64,000 nt of DNA from Amanita rubescens (Eukaryota > Basidiomycota > Agaricomycetes > Agaricales > Amanitaceae): NCBI GenBank assembly GCA_015039365.1, contig WION01000224.1, positions 23,070-87,069 on the forward strand, in the 5' to 3' direction. A program made the translations under genes and the position numbers. Below are positions 11,932 through 23,436 of this stretch, piece by piece; position 1 is the first letter of the stretch; the number at the start of each line of letters is the position of its first letter. Under the pieces are notes generated by a model. That model was not told the DNA's origin. It did not search any database and was given only the letters and a program-made list of their open reading frames with translations.

Positions 11932-13721
11932 ATGCCGCTAGACAAGAACGATCTAGAGGAAGGTGTGTATTCTGATATAAAATGTGCAATATATGATGTC
12001 TAAAATGCTGACATCAGAGCGCAAGCACTTCCATCAAGTCATTACCACATTCCAGAACTACGCCCGCCATTCGGCGAGTGGTCATGTTCAAAACTCGTGA
12101 TTCAAGAGCTGACGCTGGATATCAGATATCCACCAACAACAGAAGGCGTAGAGATGTCTTCAGGCTTCCTAGAACCGATCAAGAACTCCTTGAGAGTCTT
12201 GGGTACAAGAAGAAAGTTGACGATGTTGATAAGGCCATCCTAGTCAACGCGCAATTCATCACCCAAATAGTCGAAAATCCTGAGATTTTCGGACCCGAGC
12301 TGGGAGGAGATGTGATGGAAACTGAGATGATGCAAGCGGACGAAGGCCAGGCTGGAGAGAACCCCGCAGGTTGGTGCGTTGCCATATCGACAACGGGCGC
12401 TTATGATCATCAAAGGCAATTCTCGGGTCCATCCCAACTCGCATTCTCACAGTCATGAATCTGGACATCGACATACACGCAGTATCGATAAAAGTTCCGG
12501 ATTCAAGCCATCGGAAAACGACATGGATAAACTCAGAAGCACCCTAAAGCAGTTTGTGAGAGACTGGAGCGCTGAAGTAAGTTTACCACAGTTAGGCGAG
12601 CATTACTCCCTACCCAGATCTACGTGAGGGAGAACAAGAAAGAGAAGCGTGTTACAAACCAATGAAAGAAGCGTTACTTCAATATTACTCGCACATTCCG
12701 GAATCAAAGAGGTAACACTTTGCGTTGATGTGTCCATGTGAATGAAAAAACTGTCTGTTAGGGGAGAGTTGCGAGTGTTGGTGCCAGGTGCCGGGCTAGG
12801 GCGCCTTGCCTGGGACATCGCGCATCTTGGTGAGCATACTCGACTGGACAAGTCCCGTATTTTATCTTAATAGGTTAACAGGCTTTTCTTGCCAAGGGAA
12901 TGAATTCTCGCATTATATGCTTCTGAGTTCCTTTTTCCTTCTAAACAGGTCAGTTTATCCCAATCAATACAATGAATAACTGAACAAACATCCAAGATGA
13001 TGCAGAACAAACCAAATAAAAAAGCATACGATCTATCCCTATGTTCACACTTTTTCGAATGTACCGAATTACGACGCGATGCTTCGCCCAATCAAGATAC
13101 CAGACGTTTTGCCATCAGATATCCCTCCAACCGCTAACTTCTCGCTAGTCGCTGGTTAGTCACACCCCGCACTTTTGAACAATGCATGAAGAAAATTACA
13201 GGCGATTTTGAGGAGGTGTACGGAGGTGATCCAGGTCCCCACGAGCCGCAGGCTGGGCATTGGGATGCCATCCTAACGTGCTTCTTCATTGATACGGTCG
13301 GTCGGATATCTTTCAGTCTGATTACTTTTATCTCATGCCATTGTAGGCTAAGAACATCGTAAATTATCTCCGTATAATACACAAGATCCTAGCCCCCGGT
13401 GGGGTGTGGATTAATCTAGGTTCGGAATAATTCAATAGTTTTTTAAAGACTAAATCGGTTCTTTAGGGCCCTTGCTATGGCATTGGGAGAATAGCGATAC
13501 GAATGATCCATCCATCGAGTTGACGTTAGAAGAGGTAAAGGCATTGGCACGCAAAATCGGTTTTGAACTATCAGTACGTTTCCATCACCCACCTTGGACT
13601 CCTCTCATCATAGACGCACCAGAATGAGCGTATTATTGACACTACATACACCAACAACGCTCAATCAATGATGGGATATACATACCAGGCTGCATTTTGG
13701 ATAGCAACGAAAACTGCATGA
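11932..13721 (+). CDS. Carnosine N-methyltransferase homologue (N2227-like family)
   Basis: An S-adenosylmethionine-dependent methyltransferase; in animals CARNMT1 makes anserine from carnosine, while the fungal substrate is not settled. ATG 11932 opens MPLDKNDLEE, and the next exon reads ERKHFHQVITTFQNYARHS. The family N-domain follows (RRRRDVFRLPRTDQELLESL), then a His/Ser-rich insert and KPMKEALLQYYSHIPES. The SAM-binding motif I is ELRVLVPGAGLGRLAWDIAH (from about 12765), followed by GNEFSHYMLLSSFFLLN. The catalytic half has GDFEEVYG near 13205, HWDAILTCFFIDTAKNIVNY, ILAPGGVWINLGPLLWHWE and the end MGYTYQAAFWIATKTA, TGA 13719-13721. About eight introns. Motif order is complete and no break is seen; some internal exon joins are approximate. 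Confidence 0.88.
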
Positions 13722-14380
13722 AAACGGGATAGCAGAGAGCTCAGGTAGTCTGCCATTGACCATTGGTGAAAACGGAATGTCAAGACGGTGAAAAATCCAG
13801 AAGTTGCATTATCAGGGCCTGAGCCGCCGATACCAACTTGTCTTGTTCCCTACAATACTCGAAATAAAAAATTCAATCTTCGAGCCAGAAATAAAAATAC
13901 ATGACTGGCGGGGCAGATTTTTTTTTTTTCGAACGACAAGAAATGCCAAAGCCCTGTTGCTGGGGCGCCAGCAGCTTGGTTACTTACCATGACGATCCTG
14001 ATCCATCGTCATCATGTTTCTGCCGGAGTCCGATCCTGAAACTTTTGATGGATTCAATCGCCATTGGTCAAGCATCTGAGTTTGAATGCATTCCACGCGC
14101 CCAAAATCGGGCGTCCAACGCTCAATCATCAGCATATAAGGTCTCTAGACGACCCACAGATAGCTGGAACCTTATCTACACGTTCCCAGAGAGCTGCTGG
14201 GTGCGAGCTCACGCTGTCGCGCGTAGTTTTTTGAAATAGGTATTATGACCGTTCTAGCCGCGGTTTCGAGTTCACCCCTGTTTCTATGTTTCCATTCGAC
14301 GCTCTAGTCTAGTGCGGTGCATGATTTCGCTTGATAAAGCCCTGGACGGCTCATTTCTTGTCGTCCCAGTTCTCAGTGGA
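13722..14380. other. Intergenic region
   Basis: Holds a 12-base T run near 13919 and a 112-codon ORF (13901-14239) without recognisable features. The sequence CATATAAGG near 14132 could be a distant core promoter element for the secreted-protein gene downstream, but it lies more than 400 bases from its ATG. Nothing else is seen. Confidence 0.4.
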
Positions 14381-14382
14381 AC

Positions 14383-14526
14383 AAGGCTTCAGAACAAAGG
14401 TTTCCAGGCTGGTCCTCGGAAAACACACACGGTGAGTAGTACTAGTTTCCTTTTAGTTTGTATACTCTAACGCAAAAGGCTTCGGAACAATCATCCAGGC
14501 AGGTCTTCGAAAAACACGCAACTCTT
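14383..14526 (+). repeat. Duplicated leader exon with AGGCTGGTCCTC motif
   Basis: Two copies of about 47 bases lie about 95 bases apart: GGCTTCAGAACAA followed by AGGCTGGTCCTC (14406-14417) and GAAAACACAC, then GGCTTCGGAACAA followed by AGGCAGGTCTTC (14497-14508) and GAAAAACACG. Between them GTGAGT (about 14431), a CTCTAAC branch word and AAAAG look like a 48-base leader intron. Both copies sit upstream of the ATG at 14550. This is the same motif found in the leaders of three secreted-protein genes at 49-52.6 kb. Confidence 0.65.
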
Positions 14527-14549
14527 TCCATTACTGCTCAGCCTTAGTC

Positions 14550-15071
14550 ATGCGTTCATTCCGTGCCGCAGTATTGATCCTTTACGTGACTTTTGCGTGT
14601 GCTCTAGCTATCGAAAAAAGAGGCTCGGAGGTCAGATCAAGTCTTTTTGCGCGGGATATAATCAGTAACTTACCTTCACGTTTAAAAGCATGGAGACTCA
14701 AAGGACAGTTCAACCCCCCCGTCGCTTTCGGCAGCATCTTCAGAGGTCGGATAAAACCTTTTCGCGCAAGGTATAATCAGCACTTACATTCACATCGAAC
14801 AGCACGGCTCAGATACTACCGGTCCGGTCACACCTCCTCCCCCGGGATCTGAAAGGGTAAGTTGGGTCGGGTCTTTTTTGCACAGGATATAATTAGTAAT
14901 TTGTTTACACCAAAGGTTCGGAATTACCACCAACAAATGGGGGGTTTTCATGGTGCATTTGTACCAGCAGCTTACAAAGGGCCGGAGATGCGGCCACTAT
15001 TACCTTTATCAAACGTAGGGACAACTCCTCGCGCGAAAAATGGCCAACTTATGTTGCTTAGTTCAACTTAA
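14550..15071 (+). CDS. Small secreted protein with tandemly duplicated exon-intron units
   Basis: Predicted 115 residues from four phase-0 exons: 14550-14630, 14689-14745, 14803-14856, 14916-15071. The start MRSFRAAVLILYVTFACALA is a clean signal peptide, followed by IEKRGSE with a dibasic KR. Exons 2 and 3 encode 19 and 18 residues, both beginning HG-S/D and rich in Thr, Pro and Ser (HGDSKDSSTPPSLSAASSE and HGSDTTGPVTPPPPGSER). The three introns (58, 57 and 59 bases) share an obvious common sequence including a TTTT-GCGC or TTTTTTGCAC block and the word TATAAT. The last exon lacks similarity to anything I know. A further run of S/T-rich sequence with possible small exons follows to about 15200, so the 3' end may differ. 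Confidence 0.55.
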
Positions 15072-15614
15072 AGCTCCCAGAAAATGGTAAGCTCACCCTC
15101 AGACGCGTGCCGATCACGAAATGAAAGCCAGTACTTCCAGCTCAGAACAAGCTACAAGAAGCACGAGCGGCAACACTGAGGGGCCAGGTGACCACTGGGA
15201 ATGGTAAAGTTTTGACGGGCAGGATAGCAAAACGGGTATGTGGTTGCATTCGAGATATTAACTAAGCTTGCTATGGCTACATTCAGCCCAAGGTAAAGGG
15301 ACCGAAGGGAAGCACGGCAGGTCCAGAGATATAACTAGTTTCGATCTTTGGAGCATTCTGTTGCGTTTCTAAAGATCTGCTAGGCCTTCAGGGGGTGGAT
15401 GTATTTGGTCTTTTGACGCATCTTTGTATTACGAATAGCAGGAACACTCTGCGGTGGCTAGTTGACTACGGAACGGTATGCGGATCTCTTGGGCGATGAA
15501 CAATCGAGTCGATTGTTCGTAACGTGCTCGCATCGTTAATGCACCCAGGCTGCCTGTCCAACAGACACATTACATCGTATTTACCCCAGAGGCACGCCGC
15601 ACGAGATGATCAAA
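15072..15614. other. Intergenic region, possibly with extra exons of the secreted-protein gene
   Basis: Near 15125-15190 an open stretch reads STSSSEQATRSTSGNTEGPG after a possible acceptor and before a GTGACC donor, resembling further small S/T-rich exons of the gene at 14550. Beyond 15250 I see nothing codable. Confidence 0.35.
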
Positions 15615-15864
15615 TCAGACATGATCGATAATTGCCCGCCACGCATATAGCGCCTCGAGATATTTCATTTCCTCAGGGGTGAGTCTAACGTGAACCGATC
15701 CTTCAAGAATGTAAAAAATTAAAAACAGTCATCGAAACGATTTATCCACAAGTGACTCACAGATGTCGATCCGATGATAGGAGCCGTCACTGGTTCCTCG
15801 GCCATGATCCACGTCAACGATACTTGTGCCCTGTAGGTCAGTGCATCCCATGACAATTGCCCTG
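15615..15864 (-). pseudogene. 3' remnant of an aldo-keto reductase gene
   Basis: Read on the minus strand, an open segment LSWDALTYRAQVSLTWIMAE followed by EPVTAPIIGSTS matches the cofactor-binding C-terminal strand of aldo-keto reductases (the VxLAWVL ... APIxGxT pattern). After a GTGAGT intron comes SVHVRLTPEEMKYLEALYAW and a short tail ending in TGA 15615-15617. The two parts do not join in phase at the best splice sites, and no TIM-barrel body with Asp, Tyr, Lys or His catalytic residues lies upstream (15865-15970 is the promoter of the next gene). This is a decayed fragment. Confidence 0.75.
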
Positions 15865-16006
15865 CGGAACGCGTTTAAAGTATAGCGATCGGACGGCCCG
15901 GCCCGGACGGCGAATTAACGTTAAAGAGCACGTGATGTAACACGTCGCGCGACGCGTGGTTTAATTACGCTTCGTGACTTCCTTTTCTTATCTTCAAACC
16001 ACCACG

Positions 16007-18511
16007 ATGCCACAGTCTAATCGCTCAAAGTTTGGGGTCTCGGATGCCCTCGTTATTTCCGTTCTTCTCCACGCCCATTACAACTTCAAATCCTCGTCCA
16101 TCAAAGATCTCGAGAAAGACGAAACCGCTCTCGCTTTCTGGAACGATAAAAAGACCATCAAGCGCGATATCTATCGCTTCTGGCCTCGCGATCCTAATGG
16201 CGACGATATCCTTCCCGGTAACAGCTTCATTGGAAAAATGACTTCGAACGAGATCCAATTCTGGGGAGCTACGCTTTGGGACTTCTTCTGGACTAATCGA
16301 ATACCTAAAGTGCCGAATCTGCGTACGGGGTCTACTAGCAGCAAGCTCTCAAAATGGATGATCGAGCACAATGAAACTCAACATGCTGCTCCTGAATTAG
16401 GGTGGGCAAAAGATGAGGCTGATCCTCATCAGATCTTTCCTTATCCTGTCGCGCATGTCATCGAAGCGCAGGAAATGCGCATTCGTCTTGGACTTTGTGG
16501 CAAATCGATGCCGTGCGGCGCAGGTAAGGTCAAAGATCAAGAAACGAGCGACGACAAAGAACAAGGTAGCGACAGCGAGGCTTCAGATCAGGAAATGGCA
16601 GTTGATGAAGGTGACAACGAGGACAACAGGAGCGACGGAGAAGAAGATCAAGGTAGCGACAAGGAGGCTTCCAATCAAGGGTCATCTGAAATGGCAGTTG
16701 ATAAACCAGACGACGATGAAGTGAACAAAGAAGAGAGCGACAAAAAGGAAGAGGAAGATAGCGACAAGGAGGCCTCAGATCAAGGGGCGCCCGAAATGAC
16801 AGTTGATAATTCAGATGGTGAACGCGATAACAAAGGCGAGCAGAGCGATGAAAAAGAAGATCGACGTGGAGATGGTGAAGCTAGTGAAGAACCATCTCGC
16901 GGATCCGATAAGGAAGATCGGGAACCTGTTATGGTTCGTCCCGCTTTGTCCGATTTTCAAGTTGTCGCCTACTGATTTCTGCGAATGTCGTCAGTTCGAA
17001 GATTATCCTGCGCCTTGGCCTCTTATCCCTTTTAGCTACGAGGCTCCCAAGATTGAACAACGCATACCTCTTCACATGCTACCGAAACGTCTGGTCGTCC
17101 ACGATCCATGGGGTCTCCTCTCAGATCCTTATCAAAGCTATTCGGAAGCTGATCGTGACTGGACTGTGACCGAGGACAAGACGTATGTCTATAACTTATC
17201 GTTGAGTCCTATAGGCAAGACGCGCGTAGAAGAGGAACTGGCAGCTCTCAAAGAGACGAAGGAGAAAGAACGCGTACTGGAAAAATCAAAGCAAAAGGGT
17301 GCGCCCAAGGGTCAATTTCCCGACGGGCACGACGGGATGTTGCTCTGCCCCAGTACGACTACTCCTGGTCCTGCCGAGCCACCTATTATTGCTGTTTTTC
17401 CGGTTGCTCCTGATCTTAAACCAATCGAAGAAGCGCATCTTTACATCACACCGAACAAAATCGCCGGCGAAGGCAACCATTCACTCGTATTGCATGCAGA
17501 ATGGGAAGTTCCCAGATCTTTACTAGTTCCCGACATGTTGTGCAACGAATGCCTTCTCGAGGATGTGCAAAAGACTATAATCGAATGCGACGGTGAAGAC
17601 GGATCGCGCAAACTTCCCAAGTTTAAGGAAAAATCAGGCCGCTGGAAGGCCGTCGAGTATTGTAAACCCGAAGTCGCCCTGGACATTGATTCGCCTTGTT
17701 CTGCCGTTAATGAATCATACCTCCATGACCTGGGCTCTCGCAGGACGGTATTCGAGTACGAGGGTCCTGTCCGACATATCTTGACGAACGTCAAATGGCA
17801 GAGCGCCGATAAAGGGCCCTATTGCTCTCACTTCCTGAAGCGCGTTCACATGGATCAGAAAGACAAGTTAAACGATGACCGTTTTCTTCGCCCTCATCCG
17901 CCTACCACCAAAGTCTCTCTCATCGCAAAGTTGTCTACAGGCGACAATCATCTTGGTATCGAAGCAAGGAACTACGAAAAGTTCCCACAACACTTTTTTG
18001 AACACTGGAATGGGTACAACGTCGTCGACCCTATGCATAAACCCGTTCCTGTGAACGCGGTCGTTCCTCAGTATTACGGATATTACTTGCCAGAAAAGGA
18101 TAAACGCATGAGTCCTATCCTGTTGATGGAGGGTTGCGGGCGACAGATAAACATAGATGACTTATGTATGGACGATAGGTAAGTCTTCTACCAGTGCCAC
18201 TCGTTCGCCACTCGCTTCAACCGACGCCCCGCAGGAATGAATGCTCAGCGTTGTTTTACAAGTTCCACCACGCGGGTTTCTTGCACGAGTCTGCGTATCC
18301 CCGGAATGTGCTATACCAAAAGGGGCCGCTTAATCGGCCGCGGTATCAGCGAGGAACTGGCCAATATATGGAAGACGGGAGAAAGTACATGTTTCGGTTG
18401 ATTGACTTTGGTCGGTCCCGAAAGTTTGAGGATGGGTTGGAAAGGGCGTCGGAGGAGTCGACTGTGGCGAAACTTTTCAAGATATTCCACTTCGCTGAAT
18501 TCGATTTGTAA
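16007..18511 (+). CDS. FunK1-like basidiomycete protein kinase with acidic repeat linker
   Basis: ATG 16007 (MPQSNRSKFGVSDALV) is chosen because the ORF further upstream begins with GTG. Exon 1 runs to 16933 and exon 2 (after a 61-base intron, phase 0) from 16995 to 18178; exon 3 is 18235-18511. The N-terminus has an unnamed conserved head; residues about 175-300 are very acidic with repeats of the type GSDKEASDQGxxEMAVD. The C-terminal third resembles the fungal FunK1 kinase group: RNECSALFYKFHHAGFLHES, YPRNVLYQKGPL in place of the catalytic loop, and FRLIDFGRSRKF carrying the DFG motif. The usual HRD is degenerate (ESAYPRN), as common in this group, and I see no glycine-rich loop, so activity is open. 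Family expanded in mushrooms; role unknown. Confidence 0.75.
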
Positions 18512-18655
18512 ACGTGTTTTTGTAATTCTAAAAGTAGCAATTCGCGGTCACGTGAAGTTTGAACTCGGGGGCGGAAAGGTCATTGTGCTTTTGATACGGC
18601 CGACGCGCTACCCAAATACTCTTCTCTTCTTCCGTTTTCCCTTCCTTCTTTTCCA

Positions 18656-21600
18656 ATGTCATCCTTCCTCGACCTATACGACTCACTTGACATAATCGGA
18701 AATGGGTCTTTCGGTATCATACGCAAAGTCAGGCGGAAAACGGACGGAATGGTATTTCCTTTCAATCCAAGCCACCGCAATCCTCTATCGACCCTCTTCT
18801 CTCCGATTCCAGATTTTTGCACGAAAAGAGCTCAACTTTGAAAAAATGACTGAACGAGATCGAAAACAAATAGTTGCGGAAGTGTAAGTCCGACCGTGCC
18901 TTACTTAACTCCACCTCTCATCACCCTGGACAGAAACATCCTCAAAGACCTTCACCACGAACACATTGTACGATACATCGACCGATACGTCGATAGGGAT
19001 GCAGGCATTCTCTACATCCTCATGGAATACTGTGGAGGCGGTGACTTGTCAACCGTCATCAAACACGCTGCGAAACATAACAGACCGATACCCGAAGATA
19101 CCATCTGGAGCTATTTTATGCAGATTTTGCTCGCGTTACAGCTTTGCCATCACCCTAATGGACAGCTTCACGCGAGGAGTAACAGTAGTAGTGGAGGAGG
19201 AGGGAATAGCGCGGTGAACGATGGGGGAGATGGAAGTTCAGGAGGAGGGAAAAAGGCGCAGATTCTACATAGAGATTTGAAACCTGATAATGGTGCGGTT
19301 TGCTTTTACTTTATTTTTATTTTTATTTTTTCGCGAGCTGACGGTTGCACCAACAGTATTTCTGGATGAGAATAATATTGTAAAGCTCGGTGATTTTGGT
19401 CTGTCCAAGGCTCTGGCACAGGCCAGTTTTGCCAACACATATGTCGGAGTGAGTCGTCTCGATCCTTGATCCTCGAGCCTCGCCAACCTCCATCCCAGAC
19501 GCCATATTACATGTCCCCAGAGCTGATGCAAGAAAAAGCTTACGACTCAAAGTCTGACATTTGGTCACTCGGCTGTTTAATTTTCGAACTATGCGCGCTG
19601 AAACCCCCCTTCCACGAAGCTAAAACTCATGCTGAACTTAGTATATCTATACGGTGTGTCTTCTTCTTTTTGTCGCGTCGTCGATTGAGTTGACGGTTTT
19701 CTCGGGTAGAAACGGCCGAATACCCCCCTTACCGCGAGGTTACTCCCAGGCCTTGTCTAACGTAATCAAATCTATGCTTAGCTTAAACGTAGGTGCCTTT
19801 TACGATCGTTGTACCGTGATCTCTGATTGGAGATGAAACAGCCTGCGATGCGACCATCGGCAGCACAGCTACTGCAACACGAGCGATTAGAGCTAGTGTT
19901 CAAAGTGTCAGAAACAGAAAAGATGTACGTCTAGTCGCTCCTCTTCATGCAACGTCTCTCAAAGACCGCTTATTCCCAGGTTAACGACTGTAAAAGCGCA
20001 CAAGAACGCAACGATGAACAAAGAGCGCGACATCTTGGCTCGGGAGGCTGCTTTGCTGGAAAAGGAACGACATCTTGCTGCGGTGCTTGCCAAGAAAGAC
20101 GCCGAAGTTTCCACTTTGCAAAGACATGTTGCTCAAATCCAACAAAGTATCGGTGCGATGTACACCCAGCAAGAAGTGGAAATGGCCGTACGGGTCGCTG
20201 TAGGGAGGAGAGAAGAAGAGTTGCGTGTTGCTGTTATGCAGAGAGAGAAGGAAGTTCAGACAGCTATGACGAAGAGAGAAGAAGAGATCGCAGAGGCCGT
20301 TCGAAAGCGAGAGCAGGAGATTTACGAGGCTTGGGCGAGGAGAGAGGTAGAAATGGCCCGGGCCTTGGAGCATCACGCGGATGCGATGAAGAAGAAAGAA
20401 GAAGAGCTCAAGGCAGAGGAGGTACGGCTAAGCGACATACGGGAAGAATTGGAAGAAAATGTGGCTAAATGGGACGATTCGGTGAAAGGTATGCTAATCC
20501 CGTACTTTTGTCACGCATATAACGAGTTTGGGTCCAATCCAGCGCGGAAAGAGAAGACACCATTAGAGGAAGTGAAGAATCTCTTGACGCCATTGGCTCA
20601 AATTCCGCGGAGGGCAGCAAAAGTTCGGTGTACATCCATTGACGCGACTCCAACCCCCAAAACTGCATTTATATCCAACCTCTTACCGATTGAGACACCA
20701 GGCTCAAAGGCCATGTTTAGCGATTTCGCACCGTCCGCTATGAAAGGCGTCATCCTCACCTCTACCGGCGAAATCCTGGAAACCCCGACACCTGCAGAGT
20801 TTGTCAACATATTCAAACGCACACCCAAGGTTGGACTTAACTTTGCCACGATATTCGACTTTAGTGCCGATGATATCAAGGAACTTGACGTCTCTGGCAG
20901 CGAAAGCGAAGCTGTTTGCTTACCGCCAAGCCCGAGCTCAGGGAAAGGGAGAGAACGCATACCCAAACGTGGCAAGAGCGATATTTCAAGCTCGAGTTCG
21001 TCCACTTCGTCAGGTACTTCAGTGTCTGGACCGTCCACTGTGCAGCCCCCAAGTAAAATACGCAAGGCGTCTATAAAGGGGGCACCCGGACGGACCTCGC
21101 TGACGAGAACGGCAACAGCGCCTGTGTTTGGAGGGGCAAAGAAGACGGGTACCACTAAATCGGGTCGAAAATCTCAATCTGGGACGGGGACCGTTCCATT
21201 GGCCGCTCCTCTTGCTGAATCTGTCCAACGGTCCAAGTCTGCATCTGCGCCTCTGTATGATATTGAGGACGAAGAGAACTTGCCGAGTCCGTTTTTGAAA
21301 CGGGGAGAGAGGGATCGAGAAGAGTTGGCGGATCCATTCTTGGGGGATCGGGTGTATGTGGATGATGAGGAAAATTGGCCTAGCCCGTTCCTTAAACGGG
21401 GAGAGCGTGGACGAGCAGCATGGACAACAACAACGACAGGGGTCATAACAGCAGTGACAAATGCGAATACAACAGCAGCGTCAACAGCAACAGTCGGGGT
21501 TAATACGAAAGCGAATGCTGCGGGCGGGATTGACAAATTCCCATCATCCGCAGGTGGCGGTCCCACAACCACAGCGTCTAACGTCAATGTCACGACGACA

Positions 21601-21828
21601 GGGACAGGCACGGTGACTAAGAAAAGACCGAGTAATGGGAATATACTACGGGCTATGGCAGCTGCTAACAACGTGGCTGGGCGGAGAGGAACGACTCCCA
21701 CGCCCGTCGTTGGTGGGAATGGGGGTCCTTCAAGCCCTACTAGGGCGTCCGCCGCGAGAGCCGCACAAATACAGGCTGATAGTCATCATCATGGGCGGCC
21801 TTCGTTGGTTCGTGTAGCGAGGTCGTGA
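18656..21828 (+). CDS. nimA: NIMA-family serine/threonine kinase (Nek2/KIN3/nimA)
   Basis: A mitotic kinase acting on spindle poles and chromatin. ATG 18656 gives [20 protein letters not shown] (Gly-rich loop GNGSFG), the ATP lysine in FARKELNF, then [44 protein letters not shown] (catalytic loop, near 19272), [31 protein letters not shown] and [13 protein letters not shown] Gly/Ser-rich insert of about 35 residues precedes HRD. After the kinase come a long coiled coil ([20 protein letters not shown] onward, 20014-20480) and a low-complexity tail with two [15 protein letters not shown] boxes near 21280-21400, ending TGA 21826-21828. About nine introns. One, 20489-20542 (GTATGC...TCCAG), is 54 bases and readable, so the spliced join ...DSVKARKEK is inferred from splice signals. 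Confidence 0.9.
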
Positions 21829-22449
21829 GGCGGTGTGTGAGTGTTGTGATATTCATCATATGTCGATTCATCATTATAATTTGTATGCATGACGAGCATT
21901 GTGTCTTGGGGTTCTTTTTTTTTTTGTACAATTTAATTATGATACGTGGACATACGTGTCGTGATTCGAAGAAGAAGACAAGTGCTGTAAAGGGAACGTG
22001 TAATTGGGTCACTTGATTGCTGTGAGTCAGTGGAAGTTTGTCGGAGCCGTGAGAGCGTGGGTTCCGCTAAAGGAAACAAATCATGAAGGTGATCTGTTGC
22101 GATGATGATATACACGATACAGGGCGTAAAAACGATAGACAATGCTACAGCATGTATGACGTGGTCAGGGATGCGCAGATAGAGCGGGCATAACTGCGGA
22201 GGAGGGGCGCGGGGAGAACATACATATTTTACTATGCGAGTCAATCAGACGGAGGCGCTGCTGCGGAGGCGATGCGCCCGGGCGTACTAGACGTATGTCA
22301 AATGATTAAATTGTTGGCTATACTTGACTCACCGCATCGCAGGTACTAATCGGAATTCTTCAGGACCTCGACCGTACACGAGGCGGTTAAAAGCCCGGAT
22401 CCGCGACCGACTTTGAGCCCAGCTGCGTTTTTGCCCCTTCCCTCACATC
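21829..22449. other. Intergenic region between the NIMA kinase and the DUF6699 gene
   Basis: Presumed 3' UTR of the kinase (an 11-base T run at about 21915) and promoter of the next gene. ORFs on the minus strand here have no identifiable features. Confidence 0.4.
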
Positions 22450-23148
22450 ATGCCGGGCAAACACGTTACCTTTGCACCCGAGATTCGCGTTTTCCCATTA
22501 CCAGGGCCTTCGTCGCCTACACCATCTACGCCCCTCTCGTCCTATTCCCTTCCTACAGTCACAGACGAAGATGGCCCGTACACGCCCCCTTCATCATCAT
22601 TGGACCCTTACTCTTACTCGCCGCAGCGAGTCCCCGTCCTCAGTGGCGCATCCATAAACCCTCGTCTCTTACCGCCTAGTACATCCAAATACGGCAACTC
22701 TCCGATTATCGGAGCTGACTTGACATATGACATCTCCCAGTCCCCCGCCGCACGCCAAATGCCATCCGGGGCTCTTTTCGAGCCCGCCACTTACCCGCCA
22801 CTCCCACATATGCTCATCGTGCACAAGAGGCTGCCGTGGCAAATCAAACTAGTACCATCCGACCCTTCATTGGGATACGTGACAGTATGGGACGTTTTGA
22901 GCGGTATCCCCGCGTTTCTTCGACATCCCGCGACCAAGAGCGAGTATGACCTTATTCCAGGCGAACAAGCCAAATCGGACGTTTCCAGCGCTTATATGCG
23001 CAGGTGTAAAGATGCGTTGAATTTCGAGGCCGAACGGAGGGCAGGGTTGAAGCGGGTGGATTTTTTGCAAGGCCGTACTAGGTTTGCTGGGCTAACTGGC
23101 ACATCGAGAGGACCGCAAGTCTGGGAAGTTCATACGACGACGACGTGA
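22450..23148 (+). CDS. DUF6699-domain protein
   Basis: An intronless 232-residue ORF from ATG 22450 to TGA at 23146-23148. The first 110 residues are Pro/Ser/Thr-rich and begin MPGKHVTFAPEIRVFPLPGP, a start I associate with this mushroom family. The C-terminal domain runs LIVHKRLPWQIKLVPSDPS, YVTVWDVLSGIPAFLRHPAT, SEYDLIPGEQAKSDVSSAYM, RCKDALNFEAERRAGLKRVD, FLQGRTRFAGL and ends WEVHTTTT. This layout fits DUF6699, a domain of unknown function expanded in basidiomycetes. No catalytic motif is apparent. Confidence 0.75.
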   Translation: MPGKHVTFAPEIRVFPLPGPSSPTPSTPLSSYSLPTVTDEDGPYTPPSSSLDPYSYSPQRVPVLSGASINPRLLPPSTSKYGNSPIIGADLTYDISQSPAARQMPSGALFEPATYPPLPHMLIVHKRLPWQIKLVPSDPSLGYVTVWDVLSGIPAFLRHPATKSEYDLIPGEQAKSDVSSAYMRRCKDALNFEAERRAGLKRVDFLQGRTRFAGLTGTSRGPQVWEVHTTTT

Positions 23149-23436
23149 TGAACTCGCATTCTTTCTTTGTGATACCCCAGGCTTCCAGGATACCCACCCC
23201 CCCACTTTCGATACCCACTACCCACAACTTGCATATTATCATTATACACAAAAACTAAACTGTAGCATTATCATTATCACTATCATTATCAATAGAACAA
23301 ACAACACAATGTGATTGGACAATGGTGTTTGGCAACGTGACATTGGATGACGTAAGCTGCCACGTCTGTTGTACTGAATTTGGTGAACCAAACTTATAAG
23401 TTCTTCTTCACTCGCTCTTGCGTTTTCTATCCACTC
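23149..23436. other. Intergenic region with ATT-type microsatellite and Sec61 promoter
   Basis: A run of CATTATCATTATCACTATC-like units occupies about 23260-23295. The Sec61 promoter follows; ACTTATAAGT near 23392 is a palindromic TATA-like word 45 bases before the ATG. Confidence 0.5.
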
